Shown in pieces: positions 33,036 to 46,101 of a stretch of 64,000 nt of DNA (position 1 is its first letter; each line of letters opens with the position of its first letter). Below the pieces are notes generated by a model that was given only the letters and a program-made list of their open reading frames with translations, did no database searches and was not told the DNA's origin. The position numbers and the translations under genes were made by a program. The stretch is from assembly GCA_026119855.1 (NCBI GenBank), contig JAOWBW010000060.1:496001-560000 (forward strand). Reading direction: 5' to 3'. The stretch is from Campanula takesimana (lineage: Eukaryota; Streptophyta; Magnoliopsida; Asterales; Campanulaceae).

Positions 33036-36000
33036 TCAAGCTTCATTCTTGCGAGAACGGGGGCTAAGGTCTATTGACGGATTCAATTTCACATGGTTTT
33101 TCAAAAGCTGTTGGGACACACGGTCAGCTAATATTGACTGCCCACCAAACTGACTCCCTTGAAAACCATTTTCAGGGGCTATTTCACCTAAAAAAGTTGA
33201 ACTTTGAGGAATTGTTCGAAATATATCCGTCTTGGGTTCTTGATAGGAGGTTCCACTGCTGGGATAGAAATGGTTTGGGGATCTTGGAATTACATTTATG
33301 CCCTCATGTAAGTAAGTTGTTGGTTGCTTATGGATCTGATGGTGAATAGGAATGGCACCATAGCCACCTGAGAGAGGTGTGGATGAACCAGAAATGGCAC
33401 GTGGGCTTAATATGGGAGGAGGAGATAGTCTTCCGTTCACATGATGTGGTGATCGAGGCTGCAAAAGTGGGCTCCTCAAGGGCGAAACCGGGCATGATAA
33501 TATGTTCCGTTGCTTGTTGGCCTCTCCAATACCCTAGAAACATCAAAAAAATAACTTAAGTACTAAATGAACTTCAAATATTATTCTTGTACATAAATAA
33601 GTACTTCAGTAGCCTCTAAAGAGCCCATATTTGATGGTCTAGGTGATTTCTAATAATAACCCCCCCCCCCCCAAAAAAAAAAAAAAAAAAAACTCATGAA
33701 CTAATATATTTTTTGCTAATTTCAAGAGTCAATAAGGATAATTCGGAAGCTCAGAGGAATTATCAGTCAAATAAGAAAAAGCCACATACCAGAGATCGTA
33801 CTGCATTCGTAACTGAAGGTATTGCATCTAAAGGGTCAGGATTTGAAGTAAGTCTTTCTGACGGAGCAATATTTTTAACAAAAGGGTGTTCCAAAAGCTG
33901 GGCGGCAGTAGGCCTGCGACTAGGGTTCCGCTGCAAACATTTCAATATGAAGTCCTTGCCATCATCTGAGAGATTCTCAGGGATTGTAGGTAGTTCCTTG
34001 CTATTTCCAATCTTAAACATTGCAGCAACCTTCATTAAGCCATAAAACACGAGCATAGAAAAGGTTAAGCCAGAGGAAATAAGTAAACGTTAAGCTTTTA
34101 AGTTCGAAATCCACTAACCCCTTCATACTGACTCCATGGTGGTTTTGTCGTAGCCATCTCTAAAACCGTGCATCCAAGGCTCCAAATATCCACAGCAAAA
34201 TGGTTGTTACCTTTTGAGTTTTTAATTACCTGAAGAGATGCAAGGATGATTTGAGTCACATTAAGTACTTCCTCCGTCCCAAAATGAACAAGAGCAAATT
34301 TGGTCATTCATTTTGGGACAGAGGTAGTAAGAACTTGTCCAAGAACATAAAGACAAACATGGCCTATAGGTAATTCTGACCTCGGGTGCCATCCAATATG
34401 GACTTCCCTTCAATGATAATGCAGAAGATTGACCCGTTATCTGTAAATAGTTGCAATCATGTTATTGATAAATCGTAACTGATACATTCATGACAATATC
34501 TGGACATATTACACTGTTTTGCAACTCAGTTTCATGACAATGTTTGGAAATATTACATGCTTTGCCATCCCGAAATCAGCCAATTTCACGCGACCATTTG
34601 GGTCAACCAATATGTTCGCTCCTTTGATATCCCTAAAAATATATGATAAACCCATATGTAAGAAATCACGTGTCCTAATATGATTTGAAGCCAATAGAAA
34701 GTTGTTAATAAATGTAACAATATAAGACTCACCTATGGACCGTATTCATGGCATGCAAATATGCCAGCCCCGATAATATTTGCTGAGTGTAACTTCGAAT
34801 TGCAATTTCACCCAATTGACCATAGTCTTGAAGAAGTTTATAAATGGACCCACCCGAAACATACTCCAGGTATATGTACAATCTGTCGTCCACCTGTCAA
34901 GATTATAGAAAATGGGATGAAATGCTAAACAACTATTAGGCATGAACAGCCAGAACCCCTTAGAGGCAGCCTGGATTTTCATATAAGGTCCCTGATTTGA
35001 ACCCCTTTACCAGCACCCCTTGGGCCCAAAAAAGTAAATACTCCCTCCATTCACAAATAAGAGTCCTGTTACTTTTAGTGCAAAGCACACCATACTAAAA
35101 TGTCAGACTAAGTATTATGCTTCTATGCTTACAATTTGACCAACTTTAAGGAGTACTCCCTCCGCTCCATAGCAAGTGAGACCAAAATTGAATGCACAGG
35201 GGATCAAGAAAAAGTAAGCCTAATATTGATAATGGAGGAGGTGTTGTGAGTTTGAAAAGTAGGAAAGAGAAATTGAGGTAGGTAATAGTGAGTGGATCAT
35301 TGTTGTGAGTATGACAAGTGGGTCCCATTGAATAAAGAATTAATAAAAGTTGTCTATTTGGGGTAGTATCACTTGTTATGGGACGGACCAAAAAGGAAAT
35401 AAGTCTAACTTGTTATGGGACGGAGGGAGTGTAACATTACGGGTTCACAAGCTCCAGAAGGTAGCTACTGTAACGTTTTTATTCTTCATCATGCATACAG
35501 TTGCAAGGTCTCAGCATCAAGTAATAGCATCTTATGAATATTCGTAATGGGCCATATAGATTATAGACCATGAATTAGGCACGTAATAAGATTGTACGAA
35601 TGGGTAACTCTTCAAAAGTTTCTAAGCATAAGCAAAAAGGTCAAATACAGAACCCAAACAAAAAAACATATTAGAGAGGACAAAAAACTCACTGTCTCAG
35701 TTCCATAGTATTGAACAATGTTTGGATGTCTTAAGCGACTTAGTAGTACAATTTCTTGCCCTAGCTGCTGGGCACTTTCCTTTGACTTTGGATCATCAGG
35801 AAATAGTATCACCTCCTTCATTGCGCACATTTCCCCACTTTCCCTACAGTTCAAGATAGACAAACGTCAAGCAAAAAAAAAAGTGAACAAAAATAAATCA
35901 TGAAAATACAAGCAATTTCGTAGCACACCTGTTAAAACCAAGGTAAACATGCCCAAATGTGCCTCTACCAAGCATCCGTCCCTTCTTCCAGCATGAACCA

Positions 36001-37266
36001 GGGCTTGTGGGATTATTATCTGCCCTACCAGGACTTCGCATAATTGTAGGAGTTGTGCTTGTTGAATAAGAAGTATTTGTAGGGCTCCGCATAACTGTAG
36101 GAGTTGTGCTCGTTGAATATGAAGTTGGAGAAAAAGGACAAGTTTTTGATATCGTTAGTGGAGGAAGGGGAAGTCGGTAGCTCTGTTGTGATGAATCTCC
36201 GGTGGGCCCTCCAGCTCGTGGATGCAGAGGGGTGACGGACCCACTTTGTATTCTGGAACTGGGCCCTGGGCTTGTCATTCGGGGACTCGGTACAGGTGAA
36301 CATTCTGGACTACACCTGCTTTGATGCTGCCACAGTTGTGCAGACACGTCTCCTCCAACTGAATTGTGACCTGAACCAGGACTAGAACAGTGTCCTGACC
36401 CAAGTAGGGAGAAACCAGAATTGGGAACCGTGTCAGGTCCGAATACCCTGATTGGACTTCTAGAAGGACTGGACATTGAGCTGTCTGGAACACCAAAGAA
36501 ACCGGCACTATGAGGATTCTGTGAAATCGGGCCATGGCGATTTAATGACGGGCCATGCTTTGGTGATACTAAGTTAGCCGGCTTCAATGATTCTCTTGAT
36601 TTCTTTCGGTTCGTAACATGGGATTGATCCTTGTACTTTGCACTTCAAGAAAGTGATAATTGAAGTCACTAGGCGAACAAAACACAACACAAGTATAAAA
36701 AGAACAATTTTACTTCAGCCGTACGCAAAAACTCACCTAGAAGGACTGTATACAGCAGCTTTGTTCCCATTCTCATAGTCAGGTGCTTGAGGACTTATAA
36801 ACTGTGAGTCCGACAGATCATCACTGTCAGCAGAACTAACACAAGAAACAGAATCGGTGGGCAAGTCTCCCTCTGCATCCGCATGAACAGGTGCACTTCG
36901 ACCATGGCCTCGTTTAGGAAGGGGTAAATATGTCAATGATTTGGGTCCCCTGCCACTTCCTTGTTTTGCTGATCCACTCTTTCCAGAATCTGTACGCCTT
37001 ATGCTAGTAGAATGAACTTTAGGAAGTGGAAGTGGCAAAGCATGGGGCCGTTCTGCAAAACTCTGACAACGTGGGACCGGTGTAGAGGGCGATGGTGAAC
37101 GAGAATCCTTTTCTGACACAAACTCAGAGGAATGTCTTCGAGAATTTCCTGACCTTTTTGGCTTAGCATCAGATGCAATTTTAAACTTCCTGTGAATTGT
37201 GTCAATAAAACTTTCCTTGCTTGCTTTCTTTACTTCTTTGGATGAAGACTTCCACCATGGAGTCAT
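33036..37266 (-). CDS. YDA: YODA-like MAPKKK (MEKK-class), 846 aa
   Basis: Nine coding exons on the minus strand: 36737-37266, 35929-36642, 35693-35843, 34733-34893, 34557-34632, 34381-34440, 34119-34229, 33790-34029 and 33036-33533 (2541 nt, open). YODA acts above MKK4/5 and MPK3/6 in stomatal, embryo and inflorescence patterning. The N-terminus MTPWWKSSSKEVKK and the segment SRCSPECSPVPSPRMTSPGP are family marks. The kinase domain runs from about 396 to 653: glycine loop GRGTFG, Lys424 in CAMKE, HRDIKGAN with Asp520, DFG at 538-540 and GSPYWMAPE. The Ser/Pro-rich N-terminal half fits an autoinhibitory region. A small in-frame duplication, TSYSTSTTPT(V/I)MRSP, lies just before the kinase domain. 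The start was chosen by this family N-terminus; the upstream frame is 5' UTR. It could be a YDA paralogue. Confidence 0.93.
34268..34327. mobile_element. Tiny MITE relic in a MAPKKK intron
   Basis: The ends CTTCCTCCGTCCCAAAATGA and TTCATTTTGGGACAGAGGTAG are inverted within only 60 bp. It is an internally deleted copy of the 14819-14932 type, in the intron between the GSPYWMAPE exon and the next. Confidence 0.65.
35041..35429. mobile_element. Two adjacent MITEs in MAPKKK intron 3
   Basis: 35156-35429 has inverted ends CTCCCTCCGCTCCATAGCAA and TTGTTATGGGACGGAGGGAG (274 bp). Immediately left, 35041-35153 starts CTCCCTCCATTCACAAATAA and ends AAGGAG and seems truncated. Confidence 0.65.
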
Positions 37267-38147
37267 GATAATCTGAATGATGACCAAAGTTGTGGTGTAC
37301 AATAATCGTTTATAAAGGATATAGATTATATTTAAATTCAAGAACGCATGACTGAGGTGAAAGAATCTTTGTTCAGAATGGCAGCATGAGAAAGAGAGTA
37401 ACAGAATGTCTCCTCCGCCTTGTGAACCTGCATTGAATGGTGTAATGAAGTTGAGATAACGATTACAAGGGCATGATTTTAAAGAAATTCCAAATATATC
37501 CCTACGTCTCAGAATAATAGTCCCAAAACAATAGTACCACTTTCTCTTTTTGGTTGGTTCCAAAAAAAGTAGTACCATTTTTAAAAGAAGAAATAGTGTT
37601 ACTGCAATTTTAAAGAGGTGTACAAGCAAGTAAAGCTATAATCTTGAAATTTTTAACTTGTCATTGTGACGGAGGACTTGTCATTGTGACGGAGGGAGTA
37701 CTTTACGACTACAAAGGGTGGTCATAAAGAATGATGCATTGCTCCTTTTTGTTGCTATACATTAATTTTTGGGTATACGGTAATTTTTTATACGCACTAA
37801 GTTCTAAAGACTTAAGAAGATGCTAAAATGTTACACAAGTGATGTTATGAACTGAGTTTTATTGTAAGCGTCAGCTATATGCAGATCGAAACTGCAGTTT
37901 AGGAAATGTAACATTGACAACGCCCCCACCTCCTCCCCCTTCCCCACATCACCGGTAATGCCCTAACTCAAGAATCCAGAAAAGCTAATTTACATATTAA
38001 TAAGATGCAAACATTTATTTTCAACTTGGAGGAATTCTATTATATGCACCTTAATACCCTTTATGAGTAATTACGCATGTAAATGTTAACCCATGTAAGC
38101 CACCCAACCATCTAGATAAGCAGGTATATTAAATCTAATAATAAGTA

Positions 38148-38583
38148 CTCCCTCTGTCCCTAAATGAATGTCCAAATTTCATTTTAAGAGGCATATGAAA
38201 ATCTGTACGTTTCATACAACTTAGTGGCAAAGATTTATATATAATCATGCCATCCTCTTTCCAAACATTTAGTTTTGCAAGTATAAAGAGACTAGTGAAA
38301 AAAAATTTGGTAAAAAACAATTAGGAACAAAGCTAATTCCAAAAAGACTTTCATTTTAGAAGAGACATCTAAAAATCTCTATGTTTCATACAATTTAGTG
38401 GCAAAGATTCATATATAATCATGTAATCCTCTTTCCCAACATTTAGTTTTGCAAGTATAAAGAGACTAGTGAAAAAATATTGGTAAAAAACAATTAGAAA
38501 CAAAGTTATTTCCAAAAAGACATTGATTTTGGGACAATTTTTTTTTTTAAAAAAAATCGACATTCATTTAGGGACAGACGGAG
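38148..38583. mobile_element. MITE of the CTCCCTCTGTCCCTAAAT subfamily
   Basis: The ends CTCCCTCTGTCCCTAAATGA and TCATTTAGGGACAGACGGAG are inverted. Its two halves are near-duplicates (38185-38300 against 38350-38500), so it is a dimer-like copy. It lies in the inferred 5' UTR intron. Confidence 0.65.
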
Positions 38584-38813
38584 TTGAATTTTAAGAGGAG
38601 CATTAAAAAAAAAACTAATTATCTATATGCAAGTTATTTCATTTATTCAAAAGACAAAAGGTGTCAGATAGGATTTTAAATTCTACAATTGTAATGCTTA
38701 GTGAAATTTGTAACAAAAAATTGCTATGATTAGATATAGACAATCACGTATTACATAATAATACAATTTTATGCTAAAAAGTAAACATCAGTTACTCACT
38801 TTTAAAAGCAAAC

Positions 38814-38891
38814 CTATGTTGCCGTCACCAAATGATTGCAGGTCCATCAGCCAAAATCCCGATGTCTAATATGTATGAAAGCCAGCGTATC
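38814..38891 (-). other. Probable non-coding 5' UTR exon of the MAPKKK gene
   Basis: On the minus strand a strong acceptor (TTTTTAG before GATACGCTGG) and a donor (CATAG before GTTTGC) bound 78 nt. A further acceptor (AATGCAG before GTTCACAAGG) begins a possible third UTR exon at 37427. YODA genes are known to have long spliced leaders, but the exon assignment is inference. Confidence 0.5.
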
Positions 38892-39607
38892 CTAAAAAGA
38901 AATCAGAAGGAAGTTTAATTACATTGAGATAAAATTCTATCATATGAAATATACCCGCCAAATTAAATTCCATCAAAAGTTTCAAATCTTATAGCGTGGT
39001 TTTCATTCCTTCAAATATGAATATTCGTACAAGATATTATATGTTTCTCGCACATGTAAAGAAAACGATACAAATTTAATCATAAACTCGTGTAACAAAT
39101 TAGGCAATATCTTAATTAATTATAAACACATTTTCGCGCCTTAACAGATTTAATGCATTTCGTCCGTTTTGATTTCAAAAAAAAAAAAAAGACGCTTTAA
39201 AAGCAGTACCTGCCACTACATATTCGCGCCTAAATCATATGAATAATTTGGTTTTAAAAAAAAAATAGAATTGAACAAGACTCGTGCCCAATTCCCCCTA
39301 AACTGCAATTTTTCATATTTTACACCTGATTTATTTAATGATCATGAGTTCAAGCAATCACATTCTTATGTGATCTTAAAGGATTTGAAACCCCAAAGAA
39401 ATCAACAAACAGAAGTTCTTAAGAAAATATATTTGATTATAACAACAAGAACTGGATATAGATATGAACACAAATCAGTTCTAGCACACATAACCTGTTT
39501 TTTGAGAAAACATTTCCCAGGAGATATAAATTGTTAGATTACCCATCTTAAGTCAATGTTCGATTGAAATCTCTAACAGCCGAAATTCAATCTAATCACA
39601 GACCCCC

Positions 39608-39624
39608 AACACACACACACACAC
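39608..39624. repeat. (AC)n microsatellite
   Basis: About eight AC units followed by poly-A, inside the inferred MAPKKK leader intron. Confidence 0.8.
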
Positions 39625-40078
39625 CAAAAAAAAAAAAAAAAAACTCAGATCAGAAATGGTTGAAATGACACTACAAAAATCATCCCTGTCTACATCTACA
39701 TGTGTGAATGTACAAAATGCATAACAAAATTACTAAAGAACAAAATCAAACAAACAAGATTAAAAAAATAGCAAAACCCCAGAAAATAGAATTCAAAAGG
39801 GTTCTCAAAAATTCAAGAACCCAGATAGAAATTCATCAGAAAAAAATTGAGCTTACATTTTTATCAAGCCAAAATCCGAGACAATTGAAGCCAAAACACA
39901 CCGAAAAACTCAAAAAAGAACCTTAAAGAAAGCAGCGATTGATTGAAAACAAGTACAATATGGGTGGGGGGGGGGGGAAGCATGGTTATATAGAGCTAGA
40001 AATTCAAGACTTGAGCTTTACAATTTAACTTTTCTATCAAAGCAAAGAGGCAAAGTCAAAAGAGAATTAATTACTCAC

Positions 40079-40300
40079 CGGAGGCAAAAAAGTGCAGAGA
40101 GAAGGGGGTGTGTGGAACCGGCCGGTGAATTACATGTGCTGTCGAGGAGTGTCAGTTACCGAAGAGACGCTAAAAAGGAAGAGAGAAATGGGGGAAAAAA
40201 ATAAAAAAGAAACAAAAAAGGGATAGAAGGAGAAGTTACACACACATACACACACACACAGTTTGTATTTTTTTTTTTTTTTTTTTAAGTATATTTTTTT
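40079..40300 (-). other. Probable first exon / transcription start region of the MAPKKK gene
   Basis: Reading minus, a CT-rich leader (TTCTCTCCTTCTATCCC-like pyrimidine tracts) runs to a good donor, CCG before GTGAGTAAT (exon end 40079). This is about 2.8 kb upstream of the ATG. The start point cannot be fixed. Confidence 0.4.
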
Positions 40301-40485
40301 GGTATTTTTTATTGATAGATACAGTACAAAAAAGTTTATCTGTCTGAGTGTCTTTATACGCGGAGAGAGGGGTGTCCTAGAGTGAGTGTGAATTAGAAGA
40401 TATAGTCAACCACATTAATAATGAGTGAATTGCTTACTCCCCCCTTATTGTTTTAGCATTTTACATATGTTTCCATAGTTTCTGT

Positions 40486-40755
40486 CACTGGCGAAGCTAA
40501 GGCTAAGCCAAGGGGGTCGGTCGACCCCCTTGAATTTTCGAACGTGTCAATTTTAGTACCTTTAAAATTTTAAAAATAGACATTTTACCACTAAAAATGA
40601 TGAATATACTCATTTTGACCCCCTTAATTTTGAGAAAAAAATGCACTAAATTATTATTTTGACCCCCTTGTATACTAAATTTGTAGCCTCAACTATAATA
40701 CTTATTCCACGAACAACTTTGACCCCCTTCCCGAAAAATCCTGGCTTCGCCACTG
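40486..40755. mobile_element. Non-autonomous hAT with exact 8-bp target duplication
   Basis: The ends CACTGGCGAAGC and GCTTCGCCACTG are inverted bar one base. GTTTCTGT flanks both sides (40478-40485 and 40756-40763). Inside, GGGGGTC / GACCCCC motifs are repeated. It is 270 bp and related to 62919-63153. Confidence 0.85.
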
Positions 40756-42130
40756 GTTTCTGTCTTTCCAACTTCAATGGGGTTGGTTAATCGAGAAATG
40801 GTGATGACGATGATGAAGGTGGAGAAATTGTGACTGCCCTCGCCTTCCTCCGTTTCTCGTTAATGACTTGAGTTAGTCTGTTAGTGACATTGGTGAAGGT
40901 GGAGAAATGGAACTCGCTCTGTTCTTCTTCCTTTTCTCGTTAAACACTCCTTTTCTCGTTTCTTTTCTTTTTCTGCTAAAAGACATATACACACATTATT
41001 TGCTTGGCTAACTATATTGCGTCTGATATCAGGCTAAGGCTAATGATTTTAAAAGTAAGGAAGAATATATAGGTTAGTAGGTCATTAATTATTTAACCGG
41101 TATAGTTCGTGATATACAAATCAAGTGAATGCGTGAAAAATTGAGTCACGTGTTATGAGTGAGAACCAAGTATCATTCGATAATTCTGGTAGTCAGTGGT
41201 GGCATAATCGGCATAAATGCTTAGTGATCGCAGTTCATGGGCCGCATTTATCAGTTAGGGCTTTCTGACGAAGTTTTTGGGTTTTACATGAAGTATTTAA
41301 GATTTGAAATGCTTTCAGTTTATCTTTTTCTCAATCCATAAGACATTTGGTTGATAATTAAGTACGGCAAGTATAACTATTTTATATATTGATTATCTCC
41401 TAGTGATAACAATTGTACTATCTTACCTTAGATTCATTGTCGTCTTGTATTCTTTTCCTTTTCCGCTAGAAGACATCTCAACAAGCATGAATTATGCTTT
41501 TGCTACTTCTAATGTCTCACGGCTCTGCTAGTTCAGAAAGCGAGAAAAACTTTGATAGAGATCACTAGATTAAAAAAGTATCCCCAAATTCAGAACCGAC
41601 ACAACCGAACTAAATTCACGATATAAATAATCCACGCAATTCCCGGCTTTTTTACACACTTTATTTGAATTTCTTAGATTCTAGTATATTTTATTTGTCG
41701 TTATCTTAATACAATAATTTATTTCCTTAAACAAGCTACTTGTGTATGCAAATAAATTTGAGCATGTAACACCACCAACTTGGTTAGAAGAGGGGATAAT
41801 TTGGCTTATTCCTAATAAATGAAGTGCCAATTTGTGATATCTCAAAACTTGGTGGATGTAAACTTAGTTGACCTTCTTTTTTTCTAGAAAGAGAAAGTGT
41901 CAATCCTTAATTGTGATTAATTAAAAAGAAAATAGTGAGACTTAATAAGACTGATGATGTCTGATAATAACGTACAACACTAACTGATATCGTGTACGTT
42001 TGATACAGATTATGTCATTGTCTTGTATAGTTGTATTATAATGCCTTGCATATTTATTGGTATCTCCTTTTATCATTAATTTAATAATGCCTAATTAATT
42101 ATGTGATTTTATTTTATCAAAAATACTATA

Positions 42131-42411
42131 CTCCCTCCGTCTAACCACACTTGACACCAAAGAGGTGGACGCAATAACTAAGGGAAAAAAATAAAATAAA
42201 GAAAATGTGTGGTAGAAAATAAAGAGAGGGAATGAGTGGGGTAAATAGTAGTGTTAGTTGAATAAATTGAGTTGTGGAAAATGAAGAGAGAGAATGGGTG
42301 GTGGGGTAAAGTGAATATAAAATTATAAAAAGTAAGCTATTTTGGGAAGTGTCAAGTGAACTGGGACATACCAAAATGAAAATAAGTGTCAAGTGAGCTG
42401 GGAGGAGGGAG
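42131..42411. mobile_element. Stowaway-like MITE
   Basis: The ends CTCCCTCCGTCTAACCACAC and GAGCTGGGAGGAGGGAG are inverted, with ACTTGACAC / GTGTCAAGT inside and TA outside. It is 281 bp. Confidence 0.7.
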
Positions 42412-42471
42412 TATACTCCTTCCTCCCATAATTATGACCCCTGTTTTTCTGCCCCAAATGAATATGAGTTG

Positions 42472-42634
42472 GTTTTGGGGGAAACTAGTTTCTCCATAAG
42501 TTATAAAAAGTCCACTTTTTAACCCTCAACTTTAAACCCTAAGCACTAAATCCTAAACCCCAAACCCTAAACCTTAACCCCTATAAAAACACGACTTTTT
42601 ATAACTTATGGAGAAATTAGTTTCCCCTAAAATT
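42472..42634. mobile_element. MITE with telomere-like CCCTAAA repeats in its centre
   Basis: The arms GGGGGAAACTAGTTTCTCC, ATAAGTTATAAAAAGT and their inverses ACTTTTTATAACTTATGGAG, TTAGTTTCCCC enclose about 46 bp of degenerate CCCTAAAC units (42537-42582). A diverged second copy with the same layout is at 61103-61220. Confidence 0.75.
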
Positions 42635-43896
42635 TTCTCAATGAATATTACATTTTAAAAAATAATTGCAATATTTATTTTAATACAATATTTATCAGTG
42701 ATACAAGCAACATATTATAAATAAATTATATTTTTTAAAATAAAAATTGACAAGCCAGTTAGTAAACTCCCCATATTAATTTATTTTGGACCAGATCAAA
42801 AATCTTTTTGATGAACAGTATGTGACAGACTCAATAATTTTCTCATTGAAAAGTGTATATGTCTTTCTATTTATTTAAACCAAGGAAATTAACTCTAAAT
42901 ACTTATTAATAACTTACGCAGCCACAAATTTAAAAAATGAGAGGCTTTTTTTTAGCAAATTAACATATGATGATAAATGAAATTTATATTTGATAATTCA
43001 ATTTATAAAAAGAGCTCCCATATAAAGATTATTTTCATAAAGAACTAGTTTTATGATGGAGGTTATAGTGTTTAGCAATCCTCATAGATTTTCCTTCCAA
43101 AAAAAAAAAAAAAAAAGGTAATTTTTATAGATTTTTGTAATCTTCTAACAATCTTAAAAGTTACAACTCCATCCTTTTATGGTGATATCTAAAATTAAAT
43201 TTTATACACATTCCAACTTTTTTCTTAGATTTGGGTCATTTGGCTGTGATAAATCGATAAATATAGTATTGCAAATTGTTTAAAAGTATTTTCATAAATC
43301 ATTAACAACATTTTTTTTTTGAAAACATATCATTAATAATTGTTACAAAAAAAAAAAAAAAAAGATTTCTAGAGAAGGAAAATATAAAGACAATGCCACT
43401 TCTTGTACGAGTTAATTTCAATGTTCAACCCATGAATTTGGACAAGCCTCATTGTCCCTGGTTATTATGTCATCTCACTTTCTCCTTTTATTAAAATTAT
43501 ATAAATTCAATGATAATTTTATCCCTAAATGACTATATTACTCTTTAATGTAAAGTCCAAATTATATCAAAGAATTACGGTTTAAATAGTTGTTTAGCTT
43601 ATATAAATTGATACATAGAGAAAGAGCAATGTTAGCGGCACAAACCTTTTTTTTTTTTTTTTTTTAAAGCCTAAGAATCAAATTATTGAAACACCAACTA
43701 GATAGCCCAGCTCATATCTTAGAGCTTACATATGAGTTACCATGATTGGGTTTAGATAGCCCGGCCCTAGCCTGTTTTCGAGGAGCTTTTATTTTTCTAA
43801 ACCACTTAATATAATAATTACAATATCTTTCGCACAATTTGATCATGGTACAATTAATATACAACACATTCCTTAAAAACGTCAAACAAACAACTG

Positions 43897-46101
43897 TCAC
43901 TGAATCAAGGTCAAGCTGATATCCCATAGTTTCTCAGCCAAATCTGAATCTCTAGCCAAAAAGCTTGGTTTGCTTATATTACACCTTGAAAAGTACTCCC
44001 CTGTTACACCCTTAACCTGTGGATGCAATGCTATATAGCATGTCGTTGCCGCTCCCTTCATTCAACCACAACATTCGAACGAACGAGATTGAGCCGATTA
44101 ATCATGGGCCCACCGCAATCACAAAAAATGGAGCTAATATATACAGTAGCTAATTAAAAGTTTATAACGCATACCTGCTTAACATTCTTGAACAAATATC
44201 TCCCGATAGAATTGAAAAGGCCTGCATCAAGTTAATAATTAAAAAGAAAAAAATTAAAGCGTAGACAAGAATGGCTCTCTCTTAGGCTTACCGTCAAGAA
44301 AACCCAAGTCGCGGGCAATTTTGGTGACAACTGCTCCTGGATGAAGTGAATTTGCAGTTATGTTCACTCCTTCCTCCTATCATGAATGCCCATAAATCAG
44401 AAATATTATATGAAATCAGAACCAACCAAGAGAGCTTATCAAGAAATCATGGATTACCTTGAAGCGTCTAGCAAGTTCATTTGCGTGCAGTATATTTGCA
44501 AGCTTTGATGGTCCGTACTTGAATCTGACAAGTAATTTTAACAATGAGGATCGACACAATGTCTAGGAATAAACACACAACTTGAGAAATTTACACCATA
44601 GGCATAAAACGCTGATGAGTAATGAGTTTCATGATACTCCCTCCGCCCCAAATTGATTATTCCGTTTGACTTTTCAAACATTTTAAGGTAACATTATAAG
44701 TTTTGGGAATTTTGTGATTTTGAAGCCTTCATTTTCGGAAATGGGATCAACTTTCTGGGACAAACAAAAATGGGAAATAGGACTATCATTTTGGGGCGGA
44801 AATGTGAACTACATACTTACAATCTATCATCATTTATTTTGTCGAACTGGAATTTAGGGTGGACAAACCAATGCCCCGCAGATGAAACATTTATGATCCT
44901 TCCTTCTACTTGGCTTTGAGAAACTGTAGTCATCATGGTCTCTAGCAAAAGATTTGTCAGCAGAAAATGACCTGCAAGGTATATATGCATTCTCATACGT
45001 TCATGGACTTTATGAGAGCTTTTGTCCTTCAAAAACCAATCTACTTAAGAAAAGTGAAACTGAGAAATCTATTTCAGATATAACAAAGCGGTAAAAAAAT
45101 CATTCAGTAGTCGATCCATTCCAAAGCAAGAGTCTTGTAGCAGTTGCTTGTAGAAGACATAACAACAAAAAGATCAAATAAACTGGGGCATACCTAAATA
45201 ATTAGTGGCAAAGTGCAGTTCTATGTTGTCTTCAGAAAGCATATATTTTGAAAGAACGACGCCTGCATTATTACTTCAGAAACAGAGAATCATCAGCCTT
45301 ATACTAGTACTCCCTCCGTCCCAAAAGGGATGTCCATTTTTTCAAAAAATCTTGTCCCGAAATGGATGACCTTATTTTGGATAAATTACTAAATCACCCA
45401 TCATCAAACAACAAGTTCTAATTCACACCAACTCTATCGATTCAATATGGTGACATGGGTTTTTATGTACTATGCCACTAAAAGTGCTTAAATCTCAACT
45501 TTCTTAAATTTTCATCAACTCAAAATGGGATATTCATTTTGGGACGGGGAGAGTAATAAATAAGAAAAAAAACTCTCATTCAAAATAAGGAAAACCAATT
45601 ATTATGTGCAGTTTTTGAGGAATCTCCATCTTGTTTAACTTACATGAGGATGTTTGGAGGAATGCGCAAGGATTTGTAGTTGAGAGCGAATTGCCTTACT
45701 GAAGCCATTGAGCTGAGATCCAACTCCATAACATCAATATTTGCAGTGGCAACTTCGTCAAGTATGTTATCTTTGACTTTATTCCCACAATCTACGTTTC
45801 TAACTGCCATAACAACATGAACACCCCGCAAAGCAAGAACCCTTGCAGTCTCCATCCCGATACCACTTGATGCTCCTGAAAGTAACAACAATATAATTGA
45901 AGAATACTCATAGTTGATAATGAAATGAAATAAATTAACAATATCTTTTTTTTTTTGTTTGGAATACAAATTAGAGTAGATATAAGAACAAGGACCTGTT
46001 ATGATTGCAGTGAGGCCAGTTCCATTAATCCCTTCAGTAACTTGCTCAGCTGTTGAATTAGAGGAAAATCCAGATGACCCTTTTCCTCCCAAAAACCACA
46101 T
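43897..46101 (-). CDS. SDR gene H: TIC32-like short-chain dehydrogenase, 308 aa
   Basis: Eight exons on the minus strand: 45996-46101, 45644-45875, 45194-45273, 44821-44971, 44458-44524, 44292-44376, 44175-44221 and 43897-44055 (927 nt, open). TGASSGIG is the nucleotide loop; NNAG and NVSSAG follow. The active site is YGPSK at 193-197, so Tyr and Lys are kept, but exon 5 is 12 bases shorter and four residues just before the Tyr are missing. The end, LWDISLTLIQ, is shorter than in G. Gene I is its sister with the same features. Two MITEs lie in introns 2 and 4. Probably active, with a reshaped region beside the active site; substrate unknown. Confidence 0.9.
44637..44803. mobile_element. Stowaway-like MITE in intron 4 of gene H
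   Basis: Starts CTCCCTCCGCCCCAAATTGA and ends ATCATTTTGGGGCGGAAATG, inverted but with a decayed right tip. It is absent from the same intron of gene I, so it inserted after the H/I duplication. Confidence 0.65.
45310..45553. mobile_element. Stowaway-like MITE in intron 2 of gene H
   Basis: The ends CTCCCTCCGTCCCAAAAGGG and TTCATTTTGGGACGGGGAGAG are inverted with TA outside. It is 244 bp and absent from the corresponding intron of gene I. Confidence 0.7.

Larger units (their letters stand above)
40764..43896. other. Intergenic between MAPKKK and gene H
   Basis: Two MITE-like elements are present (42131-42411, 42472-42634). 40764-42130 and 42640-43896 show only AT-rich DNA with poly-A/T runs and the 3' flank of gene H. 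No gene is recognised. Confidence 0.6.

Noticed and set aside
39271..39926. Two plus-strand frames (88 and 72 codons) upstream of the MAPKKK gene
   Set aside because: Lys/Gln-rich translations of A-rich DNA in an inferred leader intron; no homology recognised.
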